Assembly (NCBI RefSeq): GCF_039536205.1 | Contig: NZ_BAAAYL010000001.1 | Coordinates: 6,448,001 to 6,512,000 of the forward strand | Reading direction: 5' to 3' | Length of the DNA: 64,000 bases | Source of the DNA: Streptomyces sannanensis | Lineage (GTDB): Bacteria; Actinomycetota; Actinomycetes; Streptomycetales; Streptomycetaceae | In this document: piece after piece, positions 60,627 to 64,000 of the stretch | Numbering within the stretch: the stretch's first letter is position 1 | How the letters are laid out: the number at the start of each line of letters is the position of its first letter | Program-made: the position numbers and the translations under genes | Notes under the pieces: model-generated | The model's database searches: none | The model's input: the letters and a program-made list of their open reading frames with translations, nothing else | Told to the model about the DNA's origin: nothing

Positions 60627-61077
60627 CCGTGCGGTGTGCGGTGCGGCGGCCCATCTTCGCCGACGCCGCACACAGGGTGGCCGCCGCCACCGACTTCGGC
60701 CGGCGGGCCGGCCCCACCGACCTCGGCGCACTGATCACCGGCCAACTGCCCGGTCTGGAATGCCCACTGGACATCGTGAACGTCGCGAACGTCGCCGCGC
60801 TCGCGGAATATCACGCTCTGGCCGAGCAGCGTGGCAGCGCACCGCACACCATGGCGTACATCAAGGCGGACACGGGCGTCGGCGGGGGGATCATCACCGA
60901 CGGTCTCATCCAGGCCGGCAGCCATGGCCTGGCCGGCGAGCCGGGCCATGTGCCGTTGACCCTCGACGGGCCGGAGTGCCCCTGCGGCGGGCGCGGCTGC
61001 CTCGCCCTGTACGTCGGACCCGAAGCGCTTGCCGAGGCGGCGGGGTTCGCCGACGTACTGCGCCGCGACGGCCCCAA
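60627..61077 (+). pseudogene. ROK-family regulator/sugar kinase internal fragment
   Basis: The frame encodes DLGALITGQLPGLECPLDIV, NVANVAALAEYHALAEQRGS, YIKADTGVGGGIITDGLIQ, HGLAGEPGHVPLTLDGPECP and CGGRGCLALYVGPEALAEAAG. These are the ROK core with the zinc motif HV..(x)C.CGGRGCL. The N-terminal HTH and the C-terminal third are missing; the end is cut by a perfect hairpin (61078-61104). About 150 codons remain of roughly 400. I infer a two-sided truncation. Confidence 0.75.
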
Positions 61078-61104
61078 GGGGATCCCGTCTACGACGGGAT
61101 CCCC
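61078..61104. terminator. Perfect 12-bp hairpin terminator
   Basis: GGGGATCCCGTC (61078-61089) pairs exactly with GACGGGATCCCC (61093-61104) around a TAC loop. It lies at the end of the ROK remnant and 25 bases from the stop of the convergent repeat-protein gene, so it can end both transcripts. Confidence 0.88.
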
Positions 61105-61128
61105 TGCCTTACACCTGGGCGTGAAGCG

Positions 61129-61752
61129 CTATGACTCAACAGCCTCATTGGTCTGGTCGGACAGCTTCGGTGTGTCGTGCTGGTCGGGCAGTTTCGGTGT
61201 GTCCTGCTGGTCGGGCAGTTTCGGTGTGTCCTGCTGGTCGGACAGCTTCGGTGTGTCCTGCCTGCCGGGCAGCTTCGGCGAGTTGTGCTCGTCGGGGAGC
61301 CTCGGTGACTCGTGCTTGTCGGGGAGCTTCGGTGAGCCGTGCCTGTCGGGCAGCCTCGGCGAGTCGTGCCGGTGTGACGGCAGCTCTCCCCCGCCCCAGC
61401 ACACCCAGTACCCGTCGTGGCGGCACCTCACCCAGTGGCCCCTGACGAACCTCTTCTCCCAGTGGCTGTGCACCCACTTCTTTTCCCGGTGCCCGTCGTG
61501 CCACCACGTCACCCAGTGGCCTCTGACGTACCTCTTCTCCCAGTGCTTGGGCACCCACTTCTTCACCCAGCGGCCCTCGTGCCAGGTGCACCTTTCGTGA
61601 TCACGGCCGTGGGACGAGGAGGAGGCGGGGGCGCCGGCCTTGGATGTCGAAGCGGCGGCCGCGCCGGATGCGCCGAGGGCGATTCCGCCGGCCAGTACGG
61701 TGCAGGCGGCGCCCATGGCCACGGCGTGCCGCAGAGGGGACTTCTGGTGCAT
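61129..61752 (-). CDS. Secreted repeat protein: Trp/His-rich 27-residue modules plus nonapeptide array
   Basis: About 207 residues from ATG 61752 (GGGAGG ahead; GTG 61761 also in frame). A signal peptide (HAVAMGAACTVLAGGIALGASG, cleavage near AAAA) precedes a Ser-rich stretch. Two 27-residue modules follow, KKWVPKHWEKRYVRGHWV with TWWHDGHRE and KKWVHSHWEKRFVRGHWV with RCRHDGYWV, rich in Trp, His, Lys and Arg. After GGGELPSHR come eight nonapeptides of the form [HQ]DTPKLPDQ, then TNEAVES. No enzyme motif is present. Aromatic/basic modules suggest binding to cell wall, nucleic acid or metal; the Pro/Asp repeats look like a wall-spanning or flexible stalk. This is inference. Confidence 0.8.
   Translation of the reverse strand: MHQKSPLRHAVAMGAACTVLAGGIALGASGAAAASTSKAGAPASSSSHGRDHERCTWHEGRWVKKWVPKHWEKRYVRGHWVTWWHDGHREKKWVHSHWEKRFVRGHWVRCRHDGYWVCWGGGELPSHRHDSPRLPDRHGSPKLPDKHESPRLPDEHNSPKLPGRQDTPKLSDQQDTPKLPDQQDTPKLPDQHDTPKLSDQTNEAVES
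61153..61368. repeat. Eight tandem 27-bp repeats coding the nonapeptide array
   Basis: Eight consecutive 27-base units encode HDSPRLPDR, HGSPKLPDK, HESPRLPDE, HNSPKLPGR, QDTPKLSDQ, QDTPKLPDQ, QDTPKLPDQ and HDTPKLSDQ in coding order. The units nearest the C-terminus are the most alike, so the array probably grew recently at that end. Confidence 0.9.
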
Positions 61753-62098
61753 GTCGAGCACCCCTCCCTGTTCCGGAGGTGTGCGGGTGACCGCCGCAAG
61801 ATGGCGATCGGAGTCCAGGGGGACGAGGCCGTTGCCGACGCTCCGCGATCAGCCCGCGCATGTGTGGCACCAATAGTCGCCGCCCAGTTGGAAGTGCGCA
61901 CCCCGAGATCCATACAGTGACCAGTCGGTCACGGACGGTGTGTCGAGCGGGCTCTCGTAGTGGGGTCCGTTTCTTGCTGATGCCGGAACATTCGGGCGGG
62001 CTATGCGATTTGAATCACACCCCTGGGGAGAGCTCCGTGGCTGTGTGGCGGCAGCGGGCCGCCGGTGGTGTCACCGGGGCAGTCTCATCGCCGGCCGG

Positions 62099-62308
62099 TT
62101 ACTTGTGGTGCCGGCCCTTGATGTGGTCGGCCATGTCCTTCATGGCCTCCGACGCATGCCCGGCTGCCTGCCTGGCCTTGCCCTCGACGCGGTCCGCGGC
62201 CCCCTTGGCCCTCAGTCGGTCGTGGCCCGTGGCGCGCCCCGTCTTCTCCTTGGCCTTGCCCAGGGCCTCCTGGGCCTTGCCGCGCAGCGTCCTCGTTCGG
62301 TCACCCAT
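62099..62308 (-). CDS. CsbD-family stress protein
   Basis: A 69-residue, highly charged helical protein from ATG 62308. The CsbD signature RGKAQEALGKAKEKTGRATG and ADRVEGKARQAAGHASEAMKD (repeated GKAxExxG) is clear. CsbD proteins are general-stress (sigma-B-type) induced in many Gram-positives; their molecular function is unknown. It ends in a basic HIKGRHHK. A sigma-B-like promoter candidate lies 60 bases upstream. The 61753-62098 region beyond its 3' end is empty. Confidence 0.88.
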   Translation of the reverse strand: MGDRTRTLRGKAQEALGKAKEKTGRATGHDRLRAKGAADRVEGKARQAAGHASEAMKDMADHIKGRHHK

Positions 62309-62367
62309 GCCGATCAGCTCCTCGGTCCACCACTCCGCTGAGGGGATTTTCGTGTCATGCCATGCGG

Positions 62368-62392
62368 GTACCGCGGTTGCGCGACCGCAAAC
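62368..62392 (-). promoter_or_regulatory. Candidate sigma-B-type promoter for the csbD-like gene
   Basis: On the minus strand GTTT (62392-62389) is followed after 16 bases by GGTACC, close to the streptomycete SigB consensus GTTT-N14-17-GGGTAY. Its position and the CsbD gene downstream fit. Chance matches are possible at this GC content. Confidence 0.4.
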
Positions 62393-62800
62393 ACGTCACC
62401 GGATCACGGCTCCGTTTGCCCGCGCAGGGGGCTCGGATAGGGTGATTTGATAGAAAATGCACCCGAAGAGGCTGTGCCGGTGACGCGTCGGGAGTGCTCG
62501 GCAGGGAGGGCCCGCAGGCGGAGCACCCCACGTCCCGGGGATAGGTCGTTGCGTTGGACATGCATGAGTCGACGAGTGAGGTGCCGGACCGGTCCCCGCC
62601 GGTGGCCGGGTACCGGGGTGTGTTCAGGGACCTGCTGGGGACCTGCGGCAGACCGCCGGGGAAGTGGTGTCGATGCCCCAGCCGGCCGGCTCGGCTGCCG
62701 TGTCCACCCACGGCGCGGTCCGTCGTCATCGGGGCTCCGTGAGGACTCGATCCGAGGGGCGCCGCGTGCCCGGTGGCGCTCGGAGCGAGCAAGGGCAACG
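62393..62800. other. Intergenic region, no gene supported
   Basis: This gap between the csbD promoter and the PAS/GAF gene contains an AT-richer stretch around 62440-62465 (GATTTGATAGAAAATG), possibly a promoter. Short open frames occur but lack start signals or recognisable products. Confidence 0.4.
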
Positions 62801-64000
62801 GTGATAGGGATGGACACACCGGTGACTGGGTTCGGCGAGGTACCGGACGACCCGTTCGCCGTGCGGCGCGCGGCCTCGGCGGTACTGGACGACCGCGGGT
62901 GGGTCGTCGGCTGGAGCAAGCGCGCCGAGGCGCTGCTCGGGTACCCGGCCGAAGAGGCGCTGGGGCGCCCGGCGGCCGGTCTCCTGGTCGATCCCCAGGA
63001 CCACGAGCTCGTGACGGACGCGGTCGAGGCCTGCGTACGCGATCAGGAGTGGTCCGGAGTCGTACCCGTCCGGCACCGCGACGGGCATCGTGTGCAGCTG
63101 GGCTGCCGGGTCCGGGCGATCGCCAGGGGTGGTTCACAGCGCGAGTGGTATCTCGCCGCTGCCCCCGCCGAGGAGGTGACCCAGTGGGAGACGGACCGGT
63201 CGGTCCTGGAAGGGTTGTTCCGCCGCTCCCCGATCGGGCTGTCCGTCCACGCCCCTGACCTCAGCATCCTGCGAGTGAACCGGGCCATGGCGAAGTTCAG
63301 TCACCTTCCGGTCGAGCAGCATCGTGGGCTCCGCATCGGCGACTTCCTGAACCCGCAGGACACCGAGACGGTGGAGGCGCAGTTGCGGGAGGTGCTGGAG
63401 ACGGGCCGGTCCTCGGTCTTCGCCGAGCAGCCCTGCCGGGCGCTGGGGGACACCGGCCCCGGGATGACCGTGTCGGTGTCGGCGTTTCGGATGCAGGACC
63501 CCTACGGACGGGTCCTCGGGGTGACACAGACGATCGAGGACGTTACCGGAAGTCATCGCGTTCGACGCCGTCTCGCGCTGCTCACCGAGGCAGGAGCCCA
63601 CATCGGAACCACGCTGGACGTGGGGAGGACGGCACGCGAGCTGGCCGAGGTGGCCGCCCGCGAGCTCGCCGACTGTGTCTGCGTGGACCTGCTGGAGCCG
63701 GTGACCCGTGGCGAAGGGCCCGTCGAGGGGATGCCCGACACCGTGCGCCGGGCGGCGGCCCACAGTGTCCTGCCGGACGCGGAAGAGGTGATGTATCCGG
63801 TGGGCCACTCGATCCGGATCCCGCCCGAGAGTCTGCAAGCGCGGTGCCTGGCCCAGCGGCGCCCGGTCATAGGCGAGTATCAGCAAGGTCTCACCGGATG
63901 GCTCTCCACGGACCCGGAGCGGGCCGAGCGCGCACGCAGCCTTGGGAACTGGTCGCTGATGGTAGTGCCGCTGCTCGCACGGGGGCTGGTACTCGGCCTT
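62801..64000 (+). CDS. PAS/GAF signalling protein, N-terminal part (runs off the right edge)
   Basis: The frame from GTG 62801 (AAGGG ahead; ATG 62810 is in frame) stays open for 400 codons to the window end. It has a first PAS domain (AASAVLDDRGWVVGWSKRAE, ALLGYPAEEALGRPAAGLL, residues 15-125), a second PAS domain (LEGLFRRSPIGLSVHAPDLS, LRVNRAMAKFSHLPVEQ, 130-250), and the start of a GAF domain (LLTEAGAHIGTTLDVGRTARELAEVA). In Streptomyces this order is usually followed by a SpoIIE phosphatase and an HATPase domain, which would make it the third such protein here, but those parts lie beyond the window. Confidence 0.85.
   Translation, partial: MIGMDTPVTGFGEVPDDPFAVRRAASAVLDDRGWVVGWSKRAEALLGYPAEEALGRPAAGLLVDPQDHELVTDAVEACVRDQEWSGVVPVRHRDGHRVQLGCRVRAIARGGSQREWYLAAAPAEEVTQWETDRSVLEGLFRRSPIGLSVHAPDLSILRVNRAMAKFSHLPVEQHRGLRIGDFLNPQDTETVEAQLREVLETGRSSVFAEQPCRALGDTGPGMTVSVSAFRMQDPYGRVLGVTQTIEDVTGSHRVRRRLALLTEAGAHIGTTLDVGRTARELAEVAARELADCVCVDLLEPVTRGEGPVEGMPDTVRRAAAHSVLPDAEEVMYPVGHSIRIPPESLQARCLAQRRPVIGEYQQGLTGWLSTDPERAERARSLGNWSLMVVPLLARGLVLGL

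Noticed and set aside
62554..62742. Possible 62-codon gene upstream of the PAS/GAF protein
   Set aside because: No ribosome-binding site, no recognisable sequence, and codon third positions are not convincingly biased.

Overview
The window reads as chromosomal DNA of a Streptomyces-like actinomycete. Base composition is very GC-rich, third codon positions are almost all G or C, GTG starts are frequent, and many gene pairs overlap by four bases (ATGA or GTGA). The families present (PucR/GAF regulators, MHS transporters, TerD/TerB, SpoIIE-type phosphatases, the DUF5997/LysR-like pair, DeoR/LacI/ROK sugar regulators) fit that genus. No tRNA or rRNA gene, CRISPR array or replication origin was seen.

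Layout. 0-6 kb: the N-terminus of a DeoR regulator runs off the left edge, then a lipase-like pseudogene with an internal stop, a beta-helix/AAA+ ATPase, a small membrane protein, a MOSC protein and a disordered proline-rich protein. 6-17 kb: TerD-type protein, HpnB-like glycosyltransferase, glutamate racemase, apolipoprotein N-acyltransferase, Nudix hydrolase, a 3-hydroxybutyrate module (dehydrogenase, PucR regulator, MHS permease) and a TOPRIM protein. 17-23 kb: a divergent ribonucleoside unit (LacI regulator and ribokinase against nucleoside hydrolase and MFS permease). 22-30 kb: two SpoIIE-type phosphatases, a secreted HNH nuclease lipoprotein coupled to a small protein, GlsB/TerB stress proteins and Dps. 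30-38 kb: a two-component system divergent from a DUF418-type membrane protein, then an IS607-type element (serine recombinase plus TnpB) between a hypothetical gene and an MFS gene. 38-50 kb: a mosaic of intact small operons (three tiny membrane genes, LysR-like/DUF5997, MalY aminotransferase, secreted esterase, ArgP/LysE) separated by gene debris: S8 protease, TPR protein, two aspartase 3' ends, and ISL3 and IS5 fragments.

50-55.4 kb is a galactose (Leloir) cluster: galT on the plus strand, and deoR-galE-galK-deoR on the minus strand. The two DeoR proteins are equal-length paralogues, and a third relative starts at the left edge of the window. GalK phosphorylates galactose, GalT exchanges UMP, and GalE regenerates UDP-glucose. 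AT-rich ATGTTYA-type motifs lie before galT and between galE and galK. 55.4-61 kb holds LacI and aminotransferase remnants, a coupled MoxR-ATPase/VWA pair divergent from an AlkB-like dioxygenase, a carboxylesterase and a ROK remnant. The window ends with an unusual secreted repeat protein, a CsbD protein and the first 400 codons of a PAS/GAF signalling protein.

No known multi-gene defence or biosynthetic system is complete here. The most distinctive items are the secreted protein built of Trp/His-rich 27-residue modules plus eight nonapeptide repeats (61.1-61.8 kb), three perfect 43-bp hairpin repeats directly behind dps, the large TnpB without a visible zinc ribbon, the ATGA-linked tiny membrane genes with a one-base frameshift, and the nuclease lipoprotein/small protein pair. 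All function calls are family-level readings by eye; no database search was run.
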